A stretch of DNA of 64,000 bases from CAXXOK01 sp963666755 (GCA_963666755.2 CAXXGW010000009.1:558001-622000); one strand, 5' to 3'. Shown: positions 51,795-59,831, counted from the first letter of the stretch. The notes: generated by a model not told the origin, from the sequence alone. Translations and numbers: made by a program.

Positions 51795-53077
51795 TGGGAA
51801 AGCCGTACCGGAAACATGTTTTGGTGCTTGTGCTGATTGCGGCGCTGATCGCCGCACAGGCGCTGCTTCCGCAAAAGCAGGCGGATACGACGGTTGCAGA
51901 CGCCACCTATACGGTTGCCAACCTTTCGGTGGCGGAGGTGGCTGCCGTAGCCATCCGCAACGCGCAAAGCGTAATGGGGCTTACGCTGGGGGCAAGCGGC
52001 ATCGAGGTGGACCCCGGGGCGAAGCTGAACTACGCGCAAACGGAGCTGCAAAGCACGGTGTACAGCCTCTGCCATATCGACGGCACCCTGAAGCTGGTAA
52101 CTCCGGAAAGCCTCGCACCGCTCGATTTTTCCAACCCGCAGGCATCCTTCGCACTGCTGCCCGCCGCGGGCGAGCCGCTGCGCTTTCGCTTGAGCGCCCA
52201 GCGTGCCCCCAACGGGGAGTGCTACCTGTATAGCGAGGCGGATCAGGCAGCCTATCTGGTGCCCGCCGAAATTGGCGAGCGATTGCTGCGCACTGAAAAG
52301 GATTATGTGGAGCAGACGCTGTTTACCGCCTTTACCACTGGGGATACGACCACCGGCGCCGTACAGGTGACTTACCCGCAGGAGGTTGACCGAAATTTTA
52401 CTGTAACGTGGCAGGCGGGCATGGCTTTTACCCTGACGGAACCCGTGCGCGCGCGCCTGAGCGCGTTGCAGGCCGTTACCAAACTCTGGATTCCGGTTAC
52501 CGCCGTCTATCCGGATCAGGTGGTGGCGCTGGATGCCAACCTTGCCGATTACGGGCTGGACGCGCCGGGACTGGAAATTGCCTATACCCTGAACGGCGTA
52601 ACGCAGAAGGTGCGCTTTGTTGGGAACGACGATGGCTACATGGCAGCGCGGGAGGGGGAGCGGACGGTATTCCACATTTCGCGCGACAGCCTGCTGTTCC
52701 TCGCCTCCGGGTACGAGGGTTTGCTGGATGGCAAGGTGTTTCAATTTAACGCGGCCGACCTGAAACAGGTGCGGCTGGAAGCGGCCGGGGCGCAGACAGT
52801 CTGGGAAGGGGATGCCCTCACGCAGCAGACGGCGCTGCTGAGCGCGCCCATTGCCGGGGTTGCGCAGGGCGCAACGGCGGAGCCCGCTATGGCGCGGCTC
52901 ACATACACCCGCCAAAACGGCGGCGTTACGGAGGTGGCCTTCGGCCCGGCGAACAACGGACTGTGCGCCGTGGCTGTGGATGGGGACGTGAGCTTTATGG
53001 CCCCGGAAACCTATGTGCAGGCGTTGCTGGCGCTGGCCGCGCCTGCAGGCGGCGCAACGGAAGGCGCCAATCCCTAG
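51794..53077 (+). CDS. DUF4340-domain protein of the Gld-type ABC system
   Basis: A 427-residue protein with an N-terminal membrane anchor (VLVLVLIAALIAAQALL) and a large extracytoplasmic beta-rich part. DUF4340 repeats are visible around KLWIPVTAVYPDQVVALDANLADYGLD and the later LLFLASGYEGLLDGKVFQFNAADLKQV. DUF4340 proteins regularly follow GldA-GldFG genes. Their function is unknown; a partner of the exporter is inferred. The ATG overlaps the preceding stop (TGATG). Confidence 0.85.
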   Translation: MGKPYRKHVLVLVLIAALIAAQALLPQKQADTTVADATYTVANLSVAEVAAVAIRNAQSVMGLTLGASGIEVDPGAKLNYAQTELQSTVYSLCHIDGTLKLVTPESLAPLDFSNPQASFALLPAAGEPLRFRLSAQRAPNGECYLYSEADQAAYLVPAEIGERLLRTEKDYVEQTLFTAFTTGDTTTGAVQVTYPQEVDRNFTVTWQAGMAFTLTEPVRARLSALQAVTKLWIPVTAVYPDQVVALDANLADYGLDAPGLEIAYTLNGVTQKVRFVGNDDGYMAAREGERTVFHISRDSLLFLASGYEGLLDGKVFQFNAADLKQVRLEAAGAQTVWEGDALTQQTALLSAPIAGVAQGATAEPAMARLTYTRQNGGVTEVAFGPANNGLCAVAVDGDVSFMAPETYVQALLALAAPAGGATEGANP

Positions 53078-53131
53078 CGGGAGCGTTTTCGCACAGGCGC
53101 GTGAAAAGGGTTGCAGCGGCGTTGCGGCACG

Positions 53132-53160
53132 TTGACGGATGTGCCCCGCTGAGGTATAAT
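53132..53160 (+). promoter_or_regulatory. Promoter of the cobalamin riboswitch operon
   Basis: TTGACG (53132-53137), 17 nt, TATAAT (53155-53160). Transcription would begin near 53167, directly before the riboswitch. Confidence 0.82.
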
Positions 53161-53179
53161 GCAGACACAAATGAATAGC

Positions 53180-53348
53180 GTGTGTATCTGCATGGCAACA
53201 TGCGGCGCTGCAAGGCGTCATGGGAACACGGATGTGATTTCCGGACTATCCCAGTAACCGTGAAACGGACGAAAGGGCAACAGCCACTGCCAATGGCGGG
53301 AAGGCGCCCCGGTAGGATGATGTGAAGTCGGGAGACCTGTTTACACAG
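53180..53348 (+). promoter_or_regulatory. Cobalamin riboswitch
   Basis: The conserved core is visible: ATGGGAACACGGATGTGATT near 53220, then CCAGTAACCGTGA, GCCACTGCC at 53283, GGCGGGAAGGCG at 53295, and the B12 box AGTCGGGAGACCTG at 53326-53339. The outer helix can pair TGTGTA (53181-53186) with TACACA (53342-53347). It controls the btuFCD genes and should switch them off when cobalamin is abundant. Confidence 0.9.
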
Positions 53349-53399
53349 CAACGCTCCTGGGGATGGGGATATGCTATGCATAGATGGACTATGCCTGTT

Positions 53400-53436
53400 A
53401 AGGTTGTCCCTCCTCAAACGGGGGGACAGCCTTTTG
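53400..53436 (+). terminator. Riboswitch-controlled terminator
   Basis: AAGGTTGTCCC (53400-53410) pairs with GGGACAGCCTT (53423-53433), extended by TCC/GGG with loop TCAAAC, then TTTT. It lies between the aptamer and btuF. A small GCATAG/CTATGC stem near 53378-53394 precedes it and may be part of the antiterminator. Confidence 0.83.
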
Positions 53437-53481
53437 CCTTCCCAGCCATTCATTTGAAGTATGGGAAAGGGGTTCTGTTCT

Positions 53482-54414
53482 ATGCAATCGATTCGGAAAC
53501 TTACCCTGTGGCTCGTCGTACTCCTGATGCTGACCGCGCTGCTGGGCGGCGCGCTGGCCGAAACCGCCGGCCCGGTTACCCTGACGGACATGAAGGGGCG
53601 CGAAGTGACCCTGAGTGCGCCCGCGACGCGCATCGTAGCGCTGTCGCCCGCCGACTGCGAAATCCTGTATGCCATCGGCGCGGGTGCCACGCTGGTGGGG
53701 CGCGGCGAATACTGCGATTATCCGGCGGAGGTTGCGGATGTGCCCTCCGTGCAATCCGGCGCGGAAACCAACATCGAGCAGATTGTGGCGCTGCAGCCGC
53801 AGGTCGTGCTCATGGGCACCATGGCGCAAACGAAGGAACAGACGGCGGCGCTGGAGGCTGCAGGCATTCAGGTGGTTGTGAGCGAGGCGCAGGATATTGC
53901 CGGCGTGTATACCGATATCCGGATGATCGGGGCCGTGACCGGGCAAACCGAAGCGGCGGACGCATTGGTTACAAGCATGCAGAACACTTTCGCGTCGATT
54001 GCCGCCAAGGCCGCCGGAGACGGCACCAAGACCGTGTACTTTGAAGTATCCCCCCTGCAGTGGGGCCTGTGGACGGCGGGCAGCGGCACCTTTATGGACG
54101 AGCTGGCTTCGATGTTGGGCCTGCGCAACGCCTTTGCCGATGTGCAGAGCTGGGCGCAGATTTCCGAGGAGCAGGTGCTCGCGCGCGATCCGGACTATAT
54201 TGTAACGGTTGCCATGTACTTCGGCGAAGGCCCGACCCCCGTGGAAGAAATCCGCAGCCGCGCCGGTTGGCAGAACCTGAAAGCGGTGCGCAACGAAGCG
54301 ATTTTCAACGTAGACACCAATGAAATTTCCCGCCCCGGCCCGCGGCTGGCGCAGGCGGCGGAGATGCTGTATGCGTTTATCTACGAGCCGGAAACGCTGG
54401 TTCCGGCGGCCTGA
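53482..54414 (+). CDS. btuF: Cobalamin (or corrinoid/iron) ABC transporter substrate-binding protein
   Basis: A 310-residue helical-backbone binding protein (BtuF/FhuD class). The signal peptide ends GALA|ETA at about residue 27 and lacks a lipobox. VTLTDMKGREVTLSAPATRI, VALSPADCEILYAIGAGATL, SGAETNIEQIVALQPQVVL and the final GPRLAQAAEML are family motifs. Control by a cobalamin riboswitch makes a corrinoid the likely ligand. The ATG at 53482 has AAAGGGG before it; an upstream ATG at 53461 lacks one. Confidence 0.92.
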   Translation: MQSIRKLTLWLVVLLMLTALLGGALAETAGPVTLTDMKGREVTLSAPATRIVALSPADCEILYAIGAGATLVGRGEYCDYPAEVADVPSVQSGAETNIEQIVALQPQVVLMGTMAQTKEQTAALEAAGIQVVVSEAQDIAGVYTDIRMIGAVTGQTEAADALVTSMQNTFASIAAKAAGDGTKTVYFEVSPLQWGLWTAGSGTFMDELASMLGLRNAFADVQSWAQISEEQVLARDPDYIVTVAMYFGEGPTPVEEIRSRAGWQNLKAVRNEAIFNVDTNEISRPGPRLAQAAEMLYAFIYEPETLVPAA

Positions 54415-54434
54415 ACCATAACTGCGGCAATGTA

Positions 54435-54464
54435 GGAAAGGGGCCGGTTCGCCGGCCGCTTTCC
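54435..54464 (+). terminator. Intercistronic hairpin after btuF
   Basis: GGAAAG and GGCCGG pair with CCGGCC and CTTTCC around loop TTCG, with one G-G mismatch (54435-54464). It lies between btuF and btuC. Confidence 0.65.
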
Positions 54465-54480
54465 CGCTGGGGGAGGCACC

Positions 54481-55518
54481 ATGAGCGGGATGCAAGAGCG
54501 GGGTTTCCGCTGGCCCATCTACCTGTCCCTGTCGCTGGGGGTGGTCGCCACGGCATTGCTTTGCGTGTGTGTGGGCAGCGTGAACATTCCGCTGGGGGAT
54601 ACGCTTACAGCGCTGTGGTGCACACTCAGGGGGCTGCCCGCGCCCGAAGGGGTGGCAACCTCCGTAATCATGTTTGTGAGGCTGCCGCGCGTGCTTTGCG
54701 TAGCGCTGACGGGCGCGGCGCTTTCCCTTTGCGGAGCGGCCATGCAGGGGTTGCTCCGTAACCCGCTGGCGGACGGCTCGACCCTTGGTGTTTCTTCCGG
54801 CGCGTCGCTTGGCGCGGTGCTGGCCATCGCGCTGGGGTGGACGCTTCCGGGGGTCAATTATGCCGGCTCGATGGGGATGGCGATGCTGTTTGCGTTCCTG
54901 TCGCTGGTGTGCATCCTTTCGCTGGCTTACCGGCTGGATCATTCGCTGGCAACACAGACGATCATCCTGATCGGCGTGATCTTCACAATGTTTGCGCACA
55001 GCCTGATCAGCTTGATTATCACGTTTTCCGGGGACAAGGTCAAATCCATCATGTTCTGGACCATGGGGTCGTTGGCGGGCAGCAGTTATGGTAACGCGCT
55101 GGCGCTGGCAGCAGCGCTTGTGGTATGCGGCACGCTGCTGTGGCGCAGCGCCCCCGAACTGAACGCCTTTGCCATCGGCGAGGACAATGCCCGCCATGTG
55201 GGTGTGGATGTGAAGCGCGTCAAGCTGCGGGTGCTGATTGCCGCTTCGGTGCTGATCGGGGTTTGCGTATCCATCGGGGGCACGATCGGTTTTGTGGGGC
55301 TGGTGATCCCTCACATCCTGCGCATGGTCACCGGCCCCAACCACCGGCGGCTGTTGCCCGCCACCCTCTTTGGAGGCGCGATTTTCCTGATGCTGACGGA
55401 TTTGCTGGGCCGCACGATCCTCAGCCCGCTGGAAATCCCCATTGGCGTGATTACGTCGATGATCGGCGCGGTGGTGTTTGTGTCGGTGTTCTACACGTCC
55501 CGAAAGGCGAAGGCATAA
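54481..55518 (+). CDS. btuC: Cobalamin ABC transporter permease (FecCD/BtuC)
   Basis: A 345-residue permease with about ten helices. RLPRVLCVALTGAALSLCGAA, MQGLLRNPLADGSTLGVSSG, IMFWTMGSLAGSSYGNALAL and the C-terminal GTIGFVGLVIPHILRMVTGP are FecCD signatures. It forms the pore with the ATPase encoded next. GGGGGAGG precedes the ATG. The stop overlaps btuD by 1 nt (TAATG). Confidence 0.94.
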   Translation: MSGMQERGFRWPIYLSLSLGVVATALLCVCVGSVNIPLGDTLTALWCTLRGLPAPEGVATSVIMFVRLPRVLCVALTGAALSLCGAAMQGLLRNPLADGSTLGVSSGASLGAVLAIALGWTLPGVNYAGSMGMAMLFAFLSLVCILSLAYRLDHSLATQTIILIGVIFTMFAHSLISLIITFSGDKVKSIMFWTMGSLAGSSYGNALALAAALVVCGTLLWRSAPELNAFAIGEDNARHVGVDVKRVKLRVLIAASVLIGVCVSIGGTIGFVGLVIPHILRMVTGPNHRRLLPATLFGGAIFLMLTDLLGRTILSPLEIPIGVITSMIGAVVFVSVFYTSRKAKA

Positions 55519-56288
55519 TGCTGCAAGTTGAAAATCTGACGGTCCGGCACGGCGCGCTGGAGGCGCTCAATCAGGTAGGGTTCACGCTGGAGGCCGGACA
55601 ATGGCTGATGGTGGCAGGCCCCAACGGTGCGGGTAAATCCACGCTGATTCAGGCGCTAGCGCAGACGGTGGCCTATCAGGGCACCATCCGCTACCATGGA
55701 CGGGATATCCGTACAATGCGGCCGGCAGCGCTGGCGCGGGAGATGGCGGTGCTTTCCCAAAACCACCCCATTGCCTATGCCTTTACGGTGGAAGAGATTG
55801 TCCGGCTGGGGCGTTATGCCTACGAGCGCGGCCCGTTTTCCGCCGGGGATGCGCAGGGTACCGCGAAGGTGGAGGCTGCGCTGGAGATGACGGGCATGCG
55901 CGCCCTGCGGAGGCAGTCGGTGCTGACGCTATCCGGCGGCGAGCTGCAGCGCGCGTTTTTGGCGCAGGTGTTTGCGCAGGACCCGAACCTGCTCTTGCTG
56001 GACGAGCCGACCAACCATCTGGATTTGAACTACCAGCGGCAAACTTTTGAGCTGGTTAAAGCCTGGTTGCAAACACCCGGCCGGGCGGCCCTGTCGGTGG
56101 TGCATGATTTGAGCCTGGCGCGCGCGTACGGCTCGCACGCGCTGTTGCTGGATGCCGGGCGCTGCGTAGCGTACGGCGACCACCGCGCCGTGCTCAGCCG
56201 CGACCATTTGCATGCTGTTTATGGGATGGATGTGCAGGGCTGGATGCAAAAGCTACTGGCCCAGTGGCAGGATACGCCGCAGCCGTGA
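55518..56288 (+). CDS. btuD: Cobalamin ABC transporter ATPase
   Basis: A 256-residue FepC/BtuD-type ATPase. Walker A is GPNGAGKST, the Q-loop is in AVLSQNHPI, the signature is LSGGELQRAFLAQVFAQ, Walker B is LLLLDEPTNHLDL and the H-loop is SVVHDLSLA. An upstream in-frame extension overlaps btuC and was rejected; translation is coupled to btuC by TAATG. Confidence 0.94.
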   Translation: MLQVENLTVRHGALEALNQVGFTLEAGQWLMVAGPNGAGKSTLIQALAQTVAYQGTIRYHGRDIRTMRPAALAREMAVLSQNHPIAYAFTVEEIVRLGRYAYERGPFSAGDAQGTAKVEAALEMTGMRALRRQSVLTLSGGELQRAFLAQVFAQDPNLLLLDEPTNHLDLNYQRQTFELVKAWLQTPGRAALSVVHDLSLARAYGSHALLLDAGRCVAYGDHRAVLSRDHLHAVYGMDVQGWMQKLLAQWQDTPQP

Positions 56289-56298
56289 CGGTCGGTGC

Positions 56299-56327
56299 TT
56301 GACATCCTTTGGTGTGAGGCTTAGGAT
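56299..56327 (+). promoter_or_regulatory. Promoter of the nitroreductase gene
   Basis: TTGACA (56299-56304), 17 nt, TAGGAT (56322-56327), about 22 nt before the ATG. The gene can thus be expressed without the riboswitch. Confidence 0.65.
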
Positions 56328-56348
56328 GAACGCGGAAGGGGTGTGCGA

Positions 56349-56888
56349 ATGGACACGTTGGAATGTATTCAAGCCCGGTGCAGCTATCGGGGCAGTTACC
56401 TGCCCAAACCTGTGACCCGTGCCGATCTGCAAACGGTCATGGAGGCTGGGTTGGCCGCGCCTTCCGGTTGCAACAAGCAGACCGTCAGCCTGATTGGGGT
56501 GGATGATCCGGCGTTGCTTGCCCGACTGCATGCTTTGGTGGTGCCGCCGATCGGGGCCACCGCGCCCGCGATGGTCTGTGTGCTGACCCGGCACATAATC
56601 GCGTACCGGGATCGCTGTTTTCAGGTACAGGATTACGGGGCCGCCATCGAAAACATGCTGCTGGCCGCTGTGGCGCTGGGGCTGGCCAGTTGCTGGGTGG
56701 AGGGGCATATTACCGACCGCGACCAGATTGGTCGCCAAATGGCCGCTGTGTTGGGTGTGCCGGAGGAGTATGAGTTAGTATGCTTCCTGCCGTTGGGCTA
56801 TCCGGCTGAGGAAGCGCGCCGCGCAAAGAAAAAGCCTTTTTTGGAGCGGGCTTGGTTTAACGGCATGGGGGAAAATGCGGATCAATAA
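56349..56888 (+). CDS. Nitroreductase-family flavoprotein
   Basis: A 179-residue FMN-dependent nitroreductase-fold enzyme. The N-terminal RCSYRGSYLPKPVTRADL, SGCNKQTVSLIGV and the FMN-binding late motif LGVPEEYELVCFLPLGYP are typical. AAIENMLLAAVALGLASCWV is the conserved helix. It is shorter than BluB and lacks an evident DMB-synthase signature. The substrate is unknown; a link to cobalamin is suggested only by position. GAAGGGG precedes the ATG by 7 nt. Confidence 0.85.
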   Translation: MDTLECIQARCSYRGSYLPKPVTRADLQTVMEAGLAAPSGCNKQTVSLIGVDDPALLARLHALVVPPIGATAPAMVCVLTRHIIAYRDRCFQVQDYGAAIENMLLAAVALGLASCWVEGHITDRDQIGRQMAAVLGVPEEYELVCFLPLGYPAEEARRAKKKPFLERAWFNGMGENADQ

Positions 56889-56897
56889 AAAGAGCGT

Positions 56898-57106
56898 AGC
56901 CACCGGCGCCGCCGGTGGCTCAGCCTGCTGAAAAAGGCCCATCTGCTTTGTCGCCGGCACCGGATCAGGGCGGTCACGTACGTCCGTGTACACTCCCGCC
57001 CTTATCCGGTTTGGCTTCGCGCATCTGAACCTTTTTGAGCAGGCTGCATCCTGGCATCTTTAAGGGGTTTGTCAACGGTCTGAGCCACCGGCACCTGCCG
57101 GTGGCT
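56898..57106. repeat. Dispersed palindromic repeat, copy 4, with flanking hairpins
   Basis: The core runs from CAGCCTGCTGAAAAAGG (56921-56937) to CCTTTTTGAGCAGGCTG (57030-57046) and a tail to CTGAG. The left hairpin has stem AGCCACCGGC/GCCGGTGGCT with loop GCC (56898-56920). The right hairpin has the same stem with loop ACCT (57083-57106). The stem differs from those at copies 1-3. It lies just after the nitroreductase gene and before the convergent amino acid operon. Confidence 0.9.
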
Positions 57107-57409
57107 TCGCTTTGAACAGCACCGAAAACGAGGCAAGGTGCAGGTCGCTTTGCAACCCCGTGGGTTTAGTTTTACCTTGGCTTCGCTGTCTTGAGACATG
57201 GCTAATAATCTTGATTGGACAGAAAAGGAGGGTCAAGGGCTGAAAGCCCTTGTCAGGATTCCAAAGGGTGAAACCCTTTGGCGGTGATTCATTCCGCCTG
57301 AATAACGATCTCAACTCCATTACAGCAAGCATCACACAGCAGAAGGCGCTGCCCGGTATGCTCCCGGGCAGCGCCTTCTGCTGGCTGTTTCTATGCCACG
57401 CCTGTGAGG
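57107..57409. other. Intergenic region with terminator-like hairpins
   Basis: No gene is seen. A motif GTCAAGGGCTGAAAGCCCTT (57233-57252) repeats the one near 9525, and CCAAAGGGTGAAACCCTTTGG follows at 57262-57282. A 20-bp perfect stem at 57337-57356/57364-57383 (starting CAGCAGAAGGCG) with a 7-nt loop lies 26 nt beyond the amino acid ATPase stop. It is the likely terminator of that leftward operon. Confidence 0.65.
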
Positions 57410-58132
57410 TTACAGCACCTTGCGCAGGAAATCCTGCGTGCGTGTATTTTTGGGCGATTCGAAAATCTCCTTGGGAGTGCCTTCTTCCAGCACGATGCCT
57501 TCATCCATGAACAGCACGCGGTCGCCCACCTCGCGGGCAAAGCCCATCTCGTGGGTTACAACCACCATGGTCATGCCGTCCTCGGCCAGCCGTTTCATGA
57601 CGTCCAGCACCTCGCCCACCATCTCCGGGTCCAGTGCGCTGGTGGGTTCGTCAAAGAGCATCACATCCGGGTTCATCGCCAGCGCTCGGACAATAGCAAT
57701 GCGCTGCTGCTGACCGCCGGACAGCTGCTTGGGAAACGCGTGCGCCTTTTCCAGCAGGCCAACGCGGGTGAGCAGGGACATCGCTTTGTCGATGGCTTGC
57801 TCCTTGGTCATCACCTTAAGGGTGATGGGCGCCAGCGTGATGTTGTCCAGCACGCTTAGATGCGGAAACAGGTTGAACTGCTGAAACACCATGCCCATGC
57901 GGCAGCGGATGGCGTCAATGTTGGTCTTGGGCGCGGTAATCTCCGTACCTTCAAAGAAAATCTGCCCGCTGGTGGGGGCTTCCAGCAGGTTCAGGCACCG
58001 TAAAAAGGTGCTTTTCCCGCTGCCGGACGGGCCGATAATGACGACCTTTTCGCCGGGCTTGATGTGCTGGTTGATGCCGTTGAGCACCTCAAGGCGGCCA
58101 AAATGCTTGTGCAGGTCTTTAACGGTTATCAC
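57410..58132 (-). CDS. Polar amino acid ABC transporter ATPase (GlnQ-like)
   Basis: A 240-residue ATPase. Walker A is GPSGSGKST, the signature LSGGQQQRIAIVRALA, Walker B VMLFDEPTSALDPEMVGEVL and the H-loop VVTHEMGFA. The GEVLDVM and EEGTPKEIF segments are typical of GlnQ/HisP. GTG is the start, 10 nt after GGAGG. It overlaps the permease gene by 14 nt. Confidence 0.94.
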   Translation of the reverse strand: MITVKDLHKHFGRLEVLNGINQHIKPGEKVVIIGPSGSGKSTFLRCLNLLEAPTSGQIFFEGTEITAPKTNIDAIRCRMGMVFQQFNLFPHLSVLDNITLAPITLKVMTKEQAIDKAMSLLTRVGLLEKAHAFPKQLSGGQQQRIAIVRALAMNPDVMLFDEPTSALDPEMVGEVLDVMKRLAEDGMTMVVVTHEMGFAREVGDRVLFMDEGIVLEEGTPKEIFESPKNTRTQDFLRKVL

Positions 58133-58904
58133 CCTGACGCAGCCTCCTTTCCAGCATGCCCAGCAGTTTGGTCAGCACCCCGGTTACCACCAGGTACAGG
58201 ATGCCGGATACGATGTAGGGGGTAAAGGCGCTGTAGGTTTTGCTGCGAATGTAATCGCCCGCTTTGGTCAGCTCCGTCAGCGCGATGTAGGCGAGGATGG
58301 AGGTTTCCTTAATCAGGGTGATAAACTCGTTGCACAGTGCGGGCAGCGCGGTTTTCAACGCCTGGGGAAATACAATCAGCCGCAGGGTGTGCCATGAGCT
58401 CAGGCCCAATGAGCGCCCGGCTTCGGTTTGCCCCTTGTCCACGCTCAGGATGCCGCTTCGCAGAATTTCGCTGACGTAAGCGGCGCTGTTAAGCCCGCAG
58501 GCAATCACCCCGATGATGACGCGGTCAATGGCGATGGTGCCGAAAAGGCCGAAGTTGATAATCAGCACCTGTAACAGCATCGGCGTGCCCCGGATGATGC
58601 CCACATACAACCCTGCGGCTTTTTGCAGCGCGCCGACGCGGCTGAGGCGCATCAACGCCAGCAGCGTGCCCAGCATCAGGCCGACGATGGCGGCAAAAAG
58701 CGAGACCTCCAGCGTGATCCCCATGCCTTTGAGGTAATTCAGCCAGCGGTTGTTATAAAGAACATTCTGGTAAATCTCTTTATAGATGTTTTCCCAGAAG
58801 TCCAGGTTGCCCGCGACAGCCTTATCCTTAATCGCCAGCCACCACTGGTCGAAAATCGTGGCATTGGCGGCTTGGGTTGCGCCGAGCATGAGCGTTGCAA
58901 GCAT
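58119..58904 (-). CDS. Polar amino acid ABC transporter permease
   Basis: A 261-residue membrane protein of the HisMQ/GlnP class. An N-terminal signal-like helix and a 50-residue external segment precede the usual permease core NYLKGMGITLEVSLFAAIVG. The coupling loop is QTEAGRSLGLSSWHTLRLIVFPQA, here as QTEAGRSLGLSSW and LRLIVFPQALKTALP. Five helices are seen in the core. One permease gene only, so the pore is a homodimer. GGGGAGG precedes the ATG. Confidence 0.92.
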   Translation of the reverse strand: MLATLMLGATQAANATIFDQWWLAIKDKAVAGNLDFWENIYKEIYQNVLYNNRWLNYLKGMGITLEVSLFAAIVGLMLGTLLALMRLSRVGALQKAAGLYVGIIRGTPMLLQVLIINFGLFGTIAIDRVIIGVIACGLNSAAYVSEILRSGILSVDKGQTEAGRSLGLSSWHTLRLIVFPQALKTALPALCNEFITLIKETSILAYIALTELTKAGDYIRSKTYSAFTPYIVSGILYLVVTGVLTKLLGMLERRLRQGDNR

Positions 58905-58960
58905 TCACGTACCTCCCCGTGGGCGGTGCGGCCACGCCGCCTCCGCATGGAACGAATGAA

Positions 58961-58990
58961 GGCGGGAAGGTGGCTGACCGCCCTCCCGCC
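58961..58990 (-). terminator. Intercistronic hairpin after the amino acid binding protein gene
   Basis: GGCGGGA (58961-58967) pairs with TCCCGCC (58984-58990), extended by GG/CC pairs, between the binding protein and permease genes. It resembles the hairpins after three other binding protein genes. Confidence 0.6.
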
Positions 58991-59020
58991 GTAGAACCCC
59001 GGATCAGGATCGACTGCGCG

Positions 59021-59788
59021 TTACTGCGCCGCTTCGACCAGACCGCTGGTGATGCCCCATTTTTCCACCAAGGCGGCGATGGTGCCATCGTCGGTCATGC
59101 GCTTGATGGAGGCGTCAATCTTCGCCTTCAGATCGGTGTTGCCCTTGGGGATCGCAACGCCGTAGTATTCCACATCGAAGGTCACGGTCGGGCTGATGGT
59201 CAGGCTCGCGTCGTTCAACTGGGCCAGAAGGAGCTTGGCAACAGGCGTGTCGGTGATGACCGCGTCCAGCTTGCCGCCCTGCAGATCCATCACGGCGTCC
59301 AGCGCCTTGGTGTAGCTGTAGACGTTGCTCTCGTCGGTGGAAGCTTCCGCCGCGTCGATGCCGGTGGTGCCGGCCTGCGAGCCGATTTTCTTGCCCATGA
59401 GGCTGGCGTTATCGGTGATGCTGGTGTCGCTTACCTTGACGATGCAGCTCTGCCCGTCCTGCAGATACGGCGCGGAGAAATCGACGTTGGCCAGACGCTC
59501 TTCGGTGATGTAGATGCCGGAGATGCCCAGATCGTACAGGCCGGTCTGCACGCCGGTCACGATGCTGTCAAAGCTGGTGGATTCGAACGTGAGGGTCGCG
59601 CCGATATCCTTGGAGAGTTCGGCGGCGAAGTCTGCGTCGAAGCCGATTACATTGCCCGCGTCGTCCAGCGATTCAAACGGGGGAAACTCAGGGTTGATGC
59701 CAACTTTGAGCGTGGTGGCCTCGGCCAGGGCGGAGACGCTTACCAGCGCCATAACGAGCACAACCGTCAAAGCGAGTAGCTTTTTCAT
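59021..59788 (-). CDS. Polar amino acid ABC transporter substrate-binding protein
   Basis: A 255-residue family 3 solute-binding protein. The signal peptide ends VSALA|EAT at about residue 22 without a lipobox. LKVGINPEFPPFESLDDAGNVIG is the classic N-terminal ligand-binding segment, FDADFAAELSKDIG follows, and GISGIYITEERLANVDFSAPY is conserved. The ligand is a polar amino acid, perhaps cystine or glutamine; this cannot be settled. AGGAGGG precedes the ATG. It is the first gene of its leftward operon. Confidence 0.93.
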   Translation of the reverse strand: MKKLLALTVVLVMALVSVSALAEATTLKVGINPEFPPFESLDDAGNVIGFDADFAAELSKDIGATLTFESTSFDSIVTGVQTGLYDLGISGIYITEERLANVDFSAPYLQDGQSCIVKVSDTSITDNASLMGKKIGSQAGTTGIDAAEASTDESNVYSYTKALDAVMDLQGGKLDAVITDTPVAKLLLAQLNDASLTISPTVTFDVEYYGVAIPKGNTDLKAKIDASIKRMTDDGTIAALVEKWGITSGLVEAAQ

Positions 59789-59831
59789 GGATGAAACCCT
59801 CCTACAAGTCGTTTTGCCTTGGAATGTGCAT

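Noticed and set aside
51584..53221. 545-codon open frame on the minus strand
   Set aside because: It is antisense to the GldG-like and DUF4340 genes and extends into the riboswitch region.
56349..56888. Calling the nitroreductase BluB
   Set aside because: The protein is shorter than BluB, and I could not see a DMB-synthase signature. Only the fold and location agree.
4352..57082. Repeat elements as CRISPR, tRNA or insertion sequences
   Set aside because: The copies are dispersed, palindromic and about 160 bp long, with no spacers, no tRNA fold and no transposase frame.
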